From Streptomyces paludis (GTDB lineage Bacteria > Actinomycetota > Actinomycetes > Streptomycetales > Streptomycetaceae): 64,000 bases of DNA. Made by a program: the position numbers and the translations under genes. Below the pieces are notes generated by a model. The model was not told the DNA's origin and did no database searches. It worked only from the letters and a program-made list of their open reading frames with translations. The stretch covers positions 1,612,001-1,676,000 of the forward strand of contig NZ_CP031194.1 in assembly GCF_003344965.1 (NCBI RefSeq), given 5' to 3'. Positions 35,446 through 44,293 of the stretch are shown one piece after another (position 1 is the first letter of the stretch; the number at the start of each line of letters is the position of its first letter).

Positions 35446-38400
35446 TCACCACCTGGGGGCCTCGGGGGTTTCGGGGGTTTCGGGTCTCCCCGGGGCCTCG
35501 GGGAAGGCGTCGGGGACGACGAGGGCGACGGCGGCCTCCAGGGTCAGCCGTTCGCCCTCGGCGAGCGCCTCCTCGTACACGGACGGGTCGAGGAGGGGCG
35601 CCACCGTCCGGCGCGCCTCCCGCAGGGTGATCCGCTCGACGAACGTACGGAAGTGCCGCTCGGGCAGCAGCGTCCCGTACGCGCCGATCAGCACGGCGGC
35701 GGTCCTCGCCGGGTCCGCCGGAAGACCGTCCGCGAGGAGGCCGTCCCCGGCGGCGCGGGGAGAGGAGGACGAGTGCGTGGACAACGCGTCGGTGGCGAGG
35801 CCGCCCAGCGCCCAGGCCGCCGTCAGCAGATGGAGCGCGGACATCTCCGGGGCGACCATCCGCGCCAGCGGGAGTACCGCCGCGATCTGGGCCTGGCGCG
35901 CCAGGGCGAGCCCCTCGGCGTACCGGCCCTGCGAGCAGTCCAGCCACGCGTACATCCCGTGCACAAAGCCCAGGAAGATATCTATGGTGTCGGCGCTGAA
36001 CAGTTCGTACGCCTCGGCGAGATGCTCACGGGCCTCGTCCTGACGTCCCGTGCTGCCCAGCCACATCGCGAGGAGGAGCCGGGCCGCCGGCACCGCGTGA
36101 TGCACCCCTTCGCGGTACTCCGCGACCACCTCGCGGAGCATCCGCTCGCCCTCTTCACCCCGGCCGGTCTCGAACATCGTCGCCGCCAGCCGCGCCCGCA
36201 GCAGCGCCACCTGGCTGCGCGCGCCCAGCTCCTGGGCGAGCACGACGGCCGCCGCGTAGTCCTCGGCGGCGAGGGCGTGCTCACCGGCCTTCTCCCGGGC
36301 CTCGCCCCGGGCGGAGAGCGCCTCCGCCGCGCCCCACGAGTCACCGAGCCGCCGGTAGATCACCAGACTGCGGTCCGCGTCCCGGCTCGCCTCGCGCGCC
36401 CAGACGCTCCGGTTCGCCAGGACATTGGCCCGTACGTGCAGGGAGCCGGCCAGCTCCCACTCGAAGCCGAAGTCCTCACAGGCCCGTACGGTCTCGTCCA
36501 TGGCCCGGCGCAGCTCGTCGGCGTCGCCGGTGAACATGATCGCGAAGTACCAGAGCATGCCGGGGAACCGGCAGGTCTGGGGCAGCCCCGGCCGGTAGGC
36601 GTCGGCGACGGTCCGCAGCCGCGCCAGGCCCTCGGGCTTCGTCCACGCGTCCATCTCGTGGTCGATGCTGGCCAGTTCGACCAGCCGGACCTCGCGGCGC
36701 GCCTCCATGAGCATCTCGGCCGTCATCGGCGGCGGCGTGTCCGTGCAGCGCTCCATGATCGGCGGAGCGGGCTGTACGGGCGCGGCGAACGGGTCGGGAC
36801 CCAGACCGGCCGCGACGCCGGACCACTGCCGGGCGTCGCTCCGCAGATCGAGCATCTGCCAGTACCAGGCGAGGGAGAGCACGAGACAGAGCGTCTCCTG
36901 CTCGTCGCGCAGGGCGACGGCCCGGCGCAGCGCGGTGCGCAGATTGCCGTACTCCAGCCGGAAGCGGGCGATGGCGGCGTGCTGTCCGGCGCCGCGCAGC
37001 TCCGGGTCCGTGGTCCGGGCCAGCTCCCGGTAGTGCACCAGATGCCGCCGCTCGGTGGCGGCGCGCTCACCGGCCTCGTCCAGCCGCTCGGCGGCGTACT
37101 CGGCAACGGTCTCCAGCAGCCGGTAGCGCATGTCGGCGCCGTCCGGGGTGGGCGCGGCGACGACGAGGGACTTGTCGATGAGGGAGCCGAGGTGCTCGGC
37201 GACATCGTGGGACGCGACGCCGCCGTGTGCGCCTTCGTCACCGCTGTGTGCGCCTTCGGCGTCCGCGCAGACCTCCTCGGCCGCCGTCAGCCCGCAGCCG
37301 CCCGTGAAGACGGAGAGCCGCCGCAGCACGGCCCGCTCGGGGGCGTCCAGCAGCTCCCAGGACCAGTCCACGACGGCGCGCAGGGTCTGCTGGCGCGGCA
37401 GTACGGTCCTGCTGCCGCTGGTCAGCAGCCGGAACCGGTCGTCGAGGCGGTCCGCGATCCGGCGCGGGGTGAGCATCCGCAGCCGGGCGGCGGCCAGTTC
37501 GATGGCGAGCGGCAGTCCGTCGAGCCGCCGGCAGATCTCGGCGACGGCCTCGGTCTCACCGGCCGGGTCGAAGTCGGGGCGTACCGTACGGGCCCGCTCC
37601 GCGAACAGCCGGTGCGCCGGATCGGGCGGCAGCGGCCCCACGGGGCGCACGATCTCGCCGGGCACACCGAGCGGCTCGCGGCTGGTGGCCAGGACGGTCA
37701 GCTCGGGGCAGTGCGCCAGCAGCTCATGGGCGAGGGCGGCGGCGGCCTCGATCACATGCTCGCAGTTGTCGAGGAGCAGCAGCATGCGGCGGCGGGCGCA
37801 GTGCTCGACCAGCCGGACGAGCGAATCGGTGGCGTGCCGGTCCACGACCCGCAGCTCCTCGGCCCCGGCGCCGCGCAGCACGGTCTCCCGGGCTCCGAGC
37901 GCGGTCAGTACGGCCTCGGCGACCGCCTCCGCGTCCTTCACGGGCGCCAGCTCGGCCAGCCACACCCCGTCCGGCCACTGCTCGGCCACCGTCTCGGCGG
38001 CCTCCTGCGACAGCCGCGTCTTCCCGGCGCCACCGGGCCCCAGCAGGGTGACGAGCCGGGCGCGCCCGAGGTCGCCCCGGATGGCCTCCATGTCGCTCTC
38101 CCGGCCGACGAAGCTGGTGAGCCGGGCCCGGAGATTGCCGGAGGGGGCGGGGACGGGGGCGGGAACGGCGGCGGACAAGGGGGAATGCGCCGGGAGCATG
38201 CGGTCGTCAGTACCGCTGCCGTTGAGGCTGTTGCCGTTGAGGGTGCTGCCGTTGATGCTTCCCGCCCCGCGCAGCAACTCCCCGTGCAGGGAGCGCAGTT
38301 CCGGGCCCGGGTCCGTGCCGAGGCGGCCGGCGAGCGCGCGGCGGACCTCGTCGTACGCGGCGAGCGCCTCCGCCGGGCGCGCCGCGTCGCGCAGCGCGCG

Positions 38401-38982
38401 GATCCGGAGCGCCTGGAGCCGCTCGTCCAGCGGGAAGCGCCCGCAGAGTTCGACCAGTTCGGGGAGCGCCTTCTCGGCCTCGCCGAGCGCGAGGGCGGCG
38501 GTCAGCCGCGTACGGCGGGCGTCCAGCCGCCGGGTCTCCCAGCGGGCGGCCTCGGCCGTACGGTCGGGGAGGTCGGCGAGGGCGGGACCGCGCCAGAGCG
38601 CGAGCGCGTCGTCCAGCAGCCCGGCCGCCTTGACGGCATCCCCCTGCGCCAGACAGCGCGCGCCCTCGTCCAGGAGGGTGCCGAAGCGGTGGATGTCGAT
38701 GTCCTCCGCGCCGACGCACAACCGGTATCCGCCGTCGTCCGAGGCCACGGCGGCGGCTCCGATCGTCCGCCGCAGCCGCCCGACCAGCGCCTGGAGCGCC
38801 CCCACGGCGTCGGCCGGCGGATCGGCCGCCCAGACCTCGTCGACAAGCACCCCGACCGGGACGGTACGGCCGGGCCGCAGCGCGAGCACGGTCAGCAGCG
38901 CGCGCAGCCGGCTGCCGCCGAGGGCCGCGGGAGCGCCGTCGGCGTGGAAAGCCCTGGTGGTACCGAGGACGGAAACACGCAT
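35446..38982 (-). CDS. AfsR/SARP-type regulator: winged helix-BTAD-NB-ARC-TPR
   Basis: The product is 1178 residues from the ATG at 38982 (MRVSVLGTTRAF), where the winged-helix domain begins; the 58 codons upstream are not conserved-looking. The order is an OmpR-like Trans_reg_C domain (LGGSRLRALLTVLALRPG, ~20-95), BTAD (residues ~100-245, ending PELRSLHGELL), a linker with a NGSTLNGNSLNGSG repeat, an NB-ARC ATPase (Walker A LLGPGGAGKTRLS; Walker B MLLLLDNCE) and a long TPR-rich C-terminus. Such proteins activate secondary-metabolite genes or respond to growth signals. It is convergent with the DrrAB-type exporter and could regulate it or distant targets; no biosynthetic cluster is visible here. 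Confidence 0.9.
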   Translation of the reverse strand: MRVSVLGTTRAFHADGAPAALGGSRLRALLTVLALRPGRTVPVGVLVDEVWAADPPADAVGALQALVGRLRRTIGAAAVASDDGGYRLCVGAEDIDIHRFGTLLDEGARCLAQGDAVKAAGLLDDALALWRGPALADLPDRTAEAARWETRRLDARRTRLTAALALGEAEKALPELVELCGRFPLDERLQALRIRALRDAARPAEALAAYDEVRRALAGRLGTDPGPELRSLHGELLRGAGSINGSTLNGNSLNGSGTDDRMLPAHSPLSAAVPAPVPAPSGNLRARLTSFVGRESDMEAIRGDLGRARLVTLLGPGGAGKTRLSQEAAETVAEQWPDGVWLAELAPVKDAEAVAEAVLTALGARETVLRGAGAEELRVVDRHATDSLVRLVEHCARRRMLLLLDNCEHVIEAAAALAHELLAHCPELTVLATSREPLGVPGEIVRPVGPLPPDPAHRLFAERARTVRPDFDPAGETEAVAEICRRLDGLPLAIELAAARLRMLTPRRIADRLDDRFRLLTSGSRTVLPRQQTLRAVVDWSWELLDAPERAVLRRLSVFTGGCGLTAAEEVCADAEGAHSGDEGAHGGVASHDVAEHLGSLIDKSLVVAAPTPDGADMRYRLLETVAEYAAERLDEAGERAATERRHLVHYRELARTTDPELRGAGQHAAIARFRLEYGNLRTALRRAVALRDEQETLCLVLSLAWYWQMLDLRSDARQWSGVAAGLGPDPFAAPVQPAPPIMERCTDTPPPMTAEMLMEARREVRLVELASIDHEMDAWTKPEGLARLRTVADAYRPGLPQTCRFPGMLWYFAIMFTGDADELRRAMDETVRACEDFGFEWELAGSLHVRANVLANRSVWAREASRDADRSLVIYRRLGDSWGAAEALSARGEAREKAGEHALAAEDYAAAVVLAQELGARSQVALLRARLAATMFETGRGEEGERMLREVVAEYREGVHHAVPAARLLLAMWLGSTGRQDEAREHLAEAYELFSADTIDIFLGFVHGMYAWLDCSQGRYAEGLALARQAQIAAVLPLARMVAPEMSALHLLTAAWALGGLATDALSTHSSSSPRAAGDGLLADGLPADPARTAAVLIGAYGTLLPERHFRTFVERITLREARRTVAPLLDPSVYEEALAEGERLTLEAAVALVVPDAFPEAPGRPETPETPEAPRW

Positions 38983-39327
38983 CCGTCCATTGTCGGTGAC
39001 GGCGCTCAGAACAGCCGCCCCGCATCCCCGGAAGCACCGGCTCCGAATCGACGGCCGTACGGCACGGCCGGGGGTTCGTCGCGGCACTTCATCCGCCGAC
39101 CTCCGGCCTTCCGTCGTATATGCCCTTCTTCCACAGCCCCGCCATAGGTACAGCATTCCTGGAACTCACTCCCACAAGCGAGACGTTTTTGACGTGCACG
39201 CGCGCGTGCGTGCCGTGCGCGTGCCGTGTGCGCGTCCGCGTGTACGTGCCGTTCGCGGCGTCGCAGCGGCCTGTACCGTCGGTCGGGCACGACCGTCGGC
39301 CTCACCACCATCGCGGGAGATCCACTG

Positions 39328-40131
39328 ATGACCACCGCCATCCGGAAGAGCGACCGGCGCGTCTCCCCCGTGTTCCTGGGCATCGCCGCCGTCACGGCCG
39401 TCTCGGGGTGGGCCGTCTGGACGGACTACGCGGCGAGCCTCGGGGTCGCCGTCTTCCTGTTCGTCACGGGCTGCTGGATCGTCTCGCTCTGCCTGCACGA
39501 GTACGCGCACGCGCGCACCGCGCTGCACAGCGGTGACATCACGATCGGCGCGAAGGGCTATCTGACCCTCAACCCGCTCAAGTACACGCACGCGCTGCTC
39601 AGCATCGTGCTGCCGGTGATCTTCGTGATCATGGGCGGTATCGGTCTGCCCGGCGGCGCGGTCTTCATCGAGCGCGGCCGGATCCAGGGCCGCTGGAAGC
39701 ACAGCCTGATCTCGGCGGCGGGCCCGCTGACGAACGTCCTGTTCGCGCTCGTCTGCACGGCCCCCTTCTGGCTGCACGCCCTGGACGGCGTCCCGCCGGC
39801 CTTCCGCTACGCCCTGGGCTTCATCGCCCTCCTCCAGGTCACGGCGGCCATCCTCAACTTCCTCCCGGTGCCGGGCCTCGACGGGTACGGCGTGGTCGAG
39901 CCGTGGCTCTCGTACAAGGTCCGCCGCCAGGTCGAACCCTTCGCGCCGTACGGCCTGCTGGTCGTCTTCGTCCTGCTCTTTTTCATCCCGGAGGTCAACG
40001 CGGCCTTCTTCGACGCGATCCACGCGATCCTGCGCGGCCTGGGCGTCTCGGAGCTGGACAGCTACTGCGGCCGGAACATCTTCAGCTTCTGGATGAGCCG
40101 GGACGGGTTCGTCTGCGGAGCGGCGGGGTAG
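39328..40131 (+). CDS. Site-2 protease family (M50) membrane metalloprotease
   Basis: The product is 267 residues from the ATG at 39328. It has about six TM segments. The zinc-binding HEYAH motif is at residues 57-61 in a hydrophobic segment (WIVSLCLHEYAHARTALH), and the third ligand is Asp185 in NFLPVPGLDGYGVV, the M50 NPDG-type motif. GYLTLNPLKYTH and ISAAGPLTN also fit the Rv/yeast-type S2P minimal group without a PDZ domain. It likely cleaves a TM-anchored substrate such as an anti-sigma factor; none is encoded next to it. Confidence 0.9.
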   Translation: MTTAIRKSDRRVSPVFLGIAAVTAVSGWAVWTDYAASLGVAVFLFVTGCWIVSLCLHEYAHARTALHSGDITIGAKGYLTLNPLKYTHALLSIVLPVIFVIMGGIGLPGGAVFIERGRIQGRWKHSLISAAGPLTNVLFALVCTAPFWLHALDGVPPAFRYALGFIALLQVTAAILNFLPVPGLDGYGVVEPWLSYKVRRQVEPFAPYGLLVVFVLLFFIPEVNAAFFDAIHAILRGLGVSELDSYCGRNIFSFWMSRDGFVCGAAG

Positions 40132-40166
40132 CGGGGAGCGGCGGGGCGCACGCCCTTTGTTGTTGC

Positions 40167-41129
40167 TCAGCGGTAGCCGGTCACGTCGGCGGGCTTGCCG
40201 GGTCCCTGGACCTCGACCAGGTAGCGGAACGCGTCCGGCCGGCTGCCGTCGAGGTCGGAGAAGCCGTACTCCTGGGCGAGTTGGCCGCTGGAGAGCGACC
40301 CGCCGTTCCAGCGGGCCACCTCGGGATCGGCCGCCAGGGCGGCGACGGCGCGGCCGACGTAGGACGGCGTCTCGGAGATCGCGAAGTGCGGTTCGGCCTT
40401 CAGCGCGTCCCGCCAGGTCTCCTCGGTCACCCCGAAGTGGTCGAGCATCAGCTCCGAGCGCAGCCACCCGGGCGTGAGCGCCACGGCGGTGGCACCGCGC
40501 GGTCCCAGCTCGTGGCCGAGCGAGAAGCCCATCCGGAGCACGGCGGCCTTGGCGAGGTCGTAGAAGAACGAGTCGCGGTAGGTCTTCCCGTTGTACTCGG
40601 CGGTGCCGTCGGTCATCTCGACCACCAGCCCGCCCGGGGTACGCAACAGCAGCGGGAGCGCGTGGTGGCTGGTGATCGCGTGCGTGTCGACGGCGAGCCG
40701 GAGCATCCGGAGGCCGTTGTCGAGGTTGTGCTCCCAGAGCGGCGTGTCCCACTCGACGAGGAGTTCGCCGCCCCAGATGTCGTTGACGAGGATGTCCAGC
40801 CGCCCCTGCTCGGTCTCGATACGGTCCACCAGGGACCGGACCTGTGCCGGTACGAGGTGATCGACCGGCACGGCGATCCCCCGGCCGCCCGCTGCGGTGA
40901 CGAGGTCGGCGGTGTCCTCGATGACCTCGGGCCGGTTGTACTCGGAACGCCGCTCACGCGTACTGCGCCCGGTGACATAGACGGTGGCCCCCGCCGCCCC
41001 CAACTCCACGGCGATCCCGCGCCCGGCACCCCGGGTCGCCCCGGCGACGAGGGCGACTTTGCCGTCGAGCGGGGGGTGGGGCTGGGGGTGGGCGTGCGGG
41101 TGCGACTGGGGATGCGCTGCTGCTGACAT
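40167..41129 (-). CDS. SDR-family NAD(P)-dependent oxidoreductase
   Basis: The product is 320 residues from the ATG at 41129 (GGAG 6 nt upstream); the upstream open frame is repeat DNA. A His/Pro-rich N-terminus (HPQSHPHAHPQPHPP) is followed by the Rossmann motif VALVAGATRGAGRGIA, LDILVNDIWGG (NNAG-like) and the active site FFYDLAKAAVLRM (YxxxK). VNDIWGG and AVALTPGWLRSEXM-like residues place it with the 'SDR family oxidoreductase' group of ~300 residues. The substrate is unknown. The His-rich N-terminus is not part of the fold. Confidence 0.88.
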   Translation of the reverse strand: MSAAAHPQSHPHAHPQPHPPLDGKVALVAGATRGAGRGIAVELGAAGATVYVTGRSTRERRSEYNRPEVIEDTADLVTAAGGRGIAVPVDHLVPAQVRSLVDRIETEQGRLDILVNDIWGGELLVEWDTPLWEHNLDNGLRMLRLAVDTHAITSHHALPLLLRTPGGLVVEMTDGTAEYNGKTYRDSFFYDLAKAAVLRMGFSLGHELGPRGATAVALTPGWLRSELMLDHFGVTEETWRDALKAEPHFAISETPSYVGRAVAALAADPEVARWNGGSLSSGQLAQEYGFSDLDGSRPDAFRYLVEVQGPGKPADVTGYR

Positions 41130-41220
41130 GGCTGTCTCCGTGTCCAGGTCTGTTCTGTTCGGTCTGTTCCAGCAAGAGTGCCCGGAATACTGGACAGCTT
41201 CTGTCGCCTTTTCCGTTCGG

Positions 41221-41584
41221 GTCGGGTGCAGGTCAGAGCAGCGCTGAGCGGGGTGGGTCGGTGGCGGAGGTTGTTGGGCGTGGGGCCGCCCCTCCAGCTG
41301 TGAGTGTCGCGTCTCCGACGGAGGAGTAAAGGGCACTCCTACGTCGCGTCGCTGCGCGATGGGCTGCGCCCACCCTTGACACCTCCCCCGGAGCCGCAAG
41401 TGCAGGTGCGGGAGGGGCGGCCGGGGGGAAGGGGGGCCCAGGAGGCACACGGGAGCGCGGGCCGGTTCAGGGTCCGCCGGCCGGCGGACCCTGCGGGGCC
41501 ACGCGGCAGAGGAATGGGGCTGCCCGGCCCGTCTCAGCGGCTGACGGCCGCCTGTTGGTTGCGACCCAAGCCCCGCTGGTCACC
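41221..41584. repeat. Left arm of a long inverted repeat (~364 bp)
   Basis: This arm reads, in part, GGGCGTGGGGCCGCCCCTCC, CAGCTGTGAGTGTCGCGTCT, GTCGCGTCGCTGCGCGATG and CACCCTTGACACCTCCCCCG. The reverse complement of the same segments, in the same order, forms 41813-42179. Long runs (~30-45 nt) are identical and I estimate 80-90% identity by eye. Within it, 41471-41490 is a perfect 20-bp palindrome (GGTCCGCCGGCCGGCGGACC). No plausible gene lies in it; the ORFs are Pro/Arg/His-rich shadows. Confidence 0.85.
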
Positions 41585-41812
41585 GAGTGTGGGTGGTGGG
41601 GTTACTGGGACACGGGTGGCGGCAAGTGGGCCCTTGAAGGCCGCCTATGCGTCGCGGAGTGCCGCTTATGCACCTGAGGACACATGTGCCGCCCGAGGAG
41701 GCCCCCAATCACCTTCCAAATCACCCGATATGGGACAGGTGGGCAGGGTATACGGCCCGCAGACCCGGCCAGACAGCAGAACCCGCCCACCTTCCGGGCA
41801 CCACAACGCAAC
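41585..41812. other. 228-bp spacer of the long inverted repeat
   Basis: This is unique DNA between the two arms. It is less GC-rich than its surroundings in places (ATCACCTTCCAAATCACCCG). No start codon with a ribosome site and no coding-like frame was seen, and no transposase remnant was recognised. Confidence 0.6.
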
Positions 41813-42179
41813 GGTGACCAGCGGGGCTTGAGTCGCAACCAACAACGGACCGTCAGCCGCCGAGACGGGGCCGAGTCACCCCACTCCTCTGCCGCGCAGC
41901 CCCGCAGGGCCCACCGGCCCGTCAGCCCCTGAGCCGAGTGGTAGTGCAGCGGACCTCCCGGGCCCCCCTTCCCCCCGGCCGCCCCTCCCGCACCTGCACT
42001 TGCGACTCCGGGGGAGGTGTCAAGGGTGACCGGAGGTCATCGCGCAGCGACGCGACTTTAGGAGCGCCCTTTACACCTCCACCGGAGACGCGACACTCAC
42101 AGCTGGAGGGGCGGCCCCACACCCAACAACCCCCACCACCAACCCACCCCACTCAACGCCGCTCTAACCCGCACCCGAC
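41813..42179. repeat. Right arm of a long inverted repeat (~367 bp)
   Basis: This is the reverse-complement counterpart of 41221-41584. It starts at GGTGACCAGCGGGGCTTGAG (left arm end CCCCGCTGGTCACC) and ends at GCACCCGAC (left arm start GTCGGGTGC). The most divergent part corresponds to the 20-bp palindrome of the left arm, which is not preserved here. Confidence 0.85.
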
Positions 42180-42238
42180 AACCGGCGGCCAGCGTCAGCC
42201 GCCGAGACCAGCCGGCCCACCCCGGACACCCCTCGGCA

Positions 42239-42418
42239 CTAACCCGTCGTGTTGCCCGTGACCTTCGCCCTGCGGAAGTAGTACCAGGCCATGTTGGACG
42301 ACAGGCCCGCCAGCAGGACCCATACGATGCCGAGCCAGCTGCCCTGGATGAACGAGACCACGGCCGCCATGACGGCCAGGGCGCAGAGGGTGAGCGCGTA
42401 CAGGGCTAGACGGGGCAT
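42239..42418 (-). CDS. Small membrane protein (59 aa)
   Basis: This is 59 residues from the ATG at 42418 (MPRLALYALTLCALAVMAAV), with an AGGAGC site upstream; the open frame further up is not conserved-looking. It has two TM helices with a short loop (FIQGSWLGIVWV) and a charged tail YYFRRAKVTGNTTG. It lies at the edge of the long inverted repeat and is not part of it. Function unknown. Confidence 0.7.
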   Translation of the reverse strand: MPRLALYALTLCALAVMAAVVSFIQGSWLGIVWVLLAGLSSNMAWYYFRRAKVTGNTTG

Positions 42419-42596
42419 GGGGGCGGCTCCTGTCGGGGGTTTCCGGGGCCGGGGCCGGGTCCGGCGGTGGCGGGGGTACAGGCACAGGCGTAGACGTACG
42501 GGTCCAGTGTCCCCCATGGCCTCCGCCCCCGTACGCCCGCCTCGTACCTCCGTATCTCCGTACCTCCCCGGCCGCCCACCCCCGTACCTCCCCCGC

Positions 42597-43403
42597 CTAC
42601 ACGTCCGTGACCCGCAAGCCCGCGTGGGCCTTGTAGCGGCGGTTCACCGAGATCAGGTTGGCGACCAGCGACTCGACCTGGTGGGCGTTGCGCAGTCGGC
42701 CCGCGAAGATGCCGCGCATGCCCGGGATCCGGGACGCCAGCGCCTGTACGAGGTCCGTGTCGGCGCGGGCCTCGCCCAGGACCAGTACATCGGTGTCGAT
42801 CCGCTCGACCGACGGGTCCTGGAGCAGGACCGCCGACAGGTGGTGGAACGCCGCCGTCACCCGGGAGTCCGGCAGCAGCAGGGCCGCCTGCTCGGCGGCG
42901 CTGCCCTCCTCGGGCTTCAGGGCGTACGCGCCCTTCTTGTCGAAGCCGAGCGGGTTGACGCAGTCGATGACGAGCTTGCCCGCCAGCTCCGCCCGCAGGG
43001 ACTCCAGGGTCTTGGCGTGGCCGTCCCACGGTACGGCCACGATGATCACGTCGCTGCGGCGCGCGCACTCCGCGTTGTCGGCGCCCTCGATCCCGTTGCC
43101 CAGCTCCGTCGCGGCCGTTTCGGCGCGCTCGGCCGCCCGGGAGCCGATGATCACTTTCTGTCCGGCGAGAGCCAGCCGGTACGCGAGGCCACGCCCCTGG
43201 TCGCCCGTTCCGCCGAGTACGCCGACGACCAGGCCCGATACGTCCGGGAGATCCCAGGGGTCCTTGGCGGGCGCCTTGGCAGGCGCCGCCGCAGGTGCCG
43301 CATCCGCTGCCGCGTCCGGTGCCGTCGCCGCTGCCGCGTCCGGTGCCGTCGCCGCTGCCGCGTCCGGTGCTGTGGGCGTGCTGCCGCTGTCCGTTGAAGT
43401 CAT
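42597..43403 (-). CDS. npdG: NADPH-dependent F420 reductase (F420H2:NADP+ oxidoreductase)
   Basis: The product is 268 residues. The first ~45 are a low-complexity Ala/Pro/Thr extension (three APDAAAAT octapeptides encoded by a 24-bp DNA repeat, 43304-43370). The core is NpdG/Fno-like: VVGVLGGTGDQGRGLAYRLA (dinucleotide fold), KVIIGSRAAERAE, SDVIIVAVPWDGH, VIDCVNPLGFDKKGAY, AFHHLSA and VLVLGEARADTDLV. It equilibrates hydride between NADPH and coenzyme F420 in the cytoplasm and so supplies F420H2 to oxidoreductases. It is monocistronic. Confidence 0.92.
   Translation of the reverse strand: MTSTDSGSTPTAPDAAAATAPDAAAATAPDAAADAAPAAAPAKAPAKDPWDLPDVSGLVVGVLGGTGDQGRGLAYRLALAGQKVIIGSRAAERAETAATELGNGIEGADNAECARRSDVIIVAVPWDGHAKTLESLRAELAGKLVIDCVNPLGFDKKGAYALKPEEGSAAEQAALLLPDSRVTAAFHHLSAVLLQDPSVERIDTDVLVLGEARADTDLVQALASRIPGMRGIFAGRLRNAHQVESLVANLISVNRRYKAHAGLRVTDV
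43304..43370. repeat. 24-bp tandem repeat inside npdG
   Basis: CCGCTGCCGCGTCCGGTGCC plus GTCG recurs at 43304, 43328 and 43352 (about 2.8 copies), encoding the Ala-rich octapeptide repeats at the NpdG N-terminus. It is a likely site of copy-number variation. Confidence 0.75.
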
Positions 43404-43496
43404 GGACCTGACCCTACCTACCAGTAGCGGTCACGTTCGGGTGAACTCCCACCGACCCGCCACGCCCCTCCCTCCCCTGCGGCAGGATGCGGCCCC

Positions 43497-44153
43497 ATGG
43501 ATGCCGTACGTGTCGCGCTGCTCCGTGAAGTCCTCGCCGGAACGGAGTGGCCGTCCGCCGCCCGCCGCTTCGCGGGTGCCCTGCGGGCCTCCGTGGTGCC
43601 GCAGGGGGGCGGGCTGCTGCTGGTCGGGACGGCCGCGTACGAACCCTGGCACCTGGCCGCCCATCTGGTGGACGAGGCCGCGTGGTCCGGTCAGCCGGAG
43701 CTGAATCCGATGCTGGTACGGCACCGGGTGCGCCCCCGGGACCCCGCGCACCTCGCCGTCGGCCTCGCCCGGCTCGAAGCGGCGGGCCGGGGCGAGACGC
43801 TGCTGATCGTGGCGCCGGAGCGGCCGGACGCCGGGCTGCTGGAGCGCGTACACGACGCCCGGCGCGCCGGCGCGACCGTACTGTCCCTGGACGGCGGGGA
43901 CTCCGAGATGCGCGGGCTGGCACACGACGCGCTGTCCGTGATCCCGCGACCGGAGGTAACGGAAGTGCCGGCCACTGCTACGGGCACCGCCACGGCTGCC
44001 CACCCCGGCGTGGACCTCGACACCGTCCAGCACCTCGTCTCGGCGGCCACCGGCGAGAACAGCCTCCCCGCGCCGCGCGGCCGTCGGCGCTTCCAGGACC
44101 GGCTGTCGCGGCTCGCGGATCAGCTGACGGCTCCGCCGCCGTCCCGCTGGTGA
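43497..44153 (+). CDS. Conserved-looking protein of unknown function
   Basis: The product is 218 residues from the ATG at 43497, divergent from npdG. The sequence shows alternating strand/helix stretches (GGGLLLVGTAAYEPWHLAAH, ETLLIVAPERPDAGLLERV, GATVLSLDGGDSEMRGLAHD), suggesting an alpha/beta fold with a nucleotide-like binding character. It has a Thr/Ala linker and a basic C-terminus (GRRRFQDRLSRLADQL). I recognise it as a type common in Streptomyces but with no assigned function. Confidence 0.75.
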   Translation: MDAVRVALLREVLAGTEWPSAARRFAGALRASVVPQGGGLLLVGTAAYEPWHLAAHLVDEAAWSGQPELNPMLVRHRVRPRDPAHLAVGLARLEAAGRGETLLIVAPERPDAGLLERVHDARRAGATVLSLDGGDSEMRGLAHDALSVIPRPEVTEVPATATGTATAAHPGVDLDTVQHLVSAATGENSLPAPRGRRRFQDRLSRLADQLTAPPPSRW

Positions 44154-44293
44154 GCCCTCCCGACAACCCCGGACCGCCCTCAGCCGCCCCCGCCAGTAGG
44201 CTGACCTGCCGGTAAGCACTTTCTGCGAGCGCTGCCGCCAAGCCCAGCCATCCCCTTGCCTTTCCCCATCCCCACAATCGAACATGGCCCCTT

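Noticed and set aside
35431..35448. TGACGCCG-AC-CGGCGTCA as a terminator between drrB-like and AfsR-like genes
   Set aside because: A 2-nt loop is too tight for a normal hairpin and it overlaps a stop codon; left unannotated.
41233..42152. Small ORFs in the long inverted repeat
   Set aside because: They have no ribosome sites, are mirrored in both arms as a consequence of the repeat, and are Pro/Arg/His-rich.
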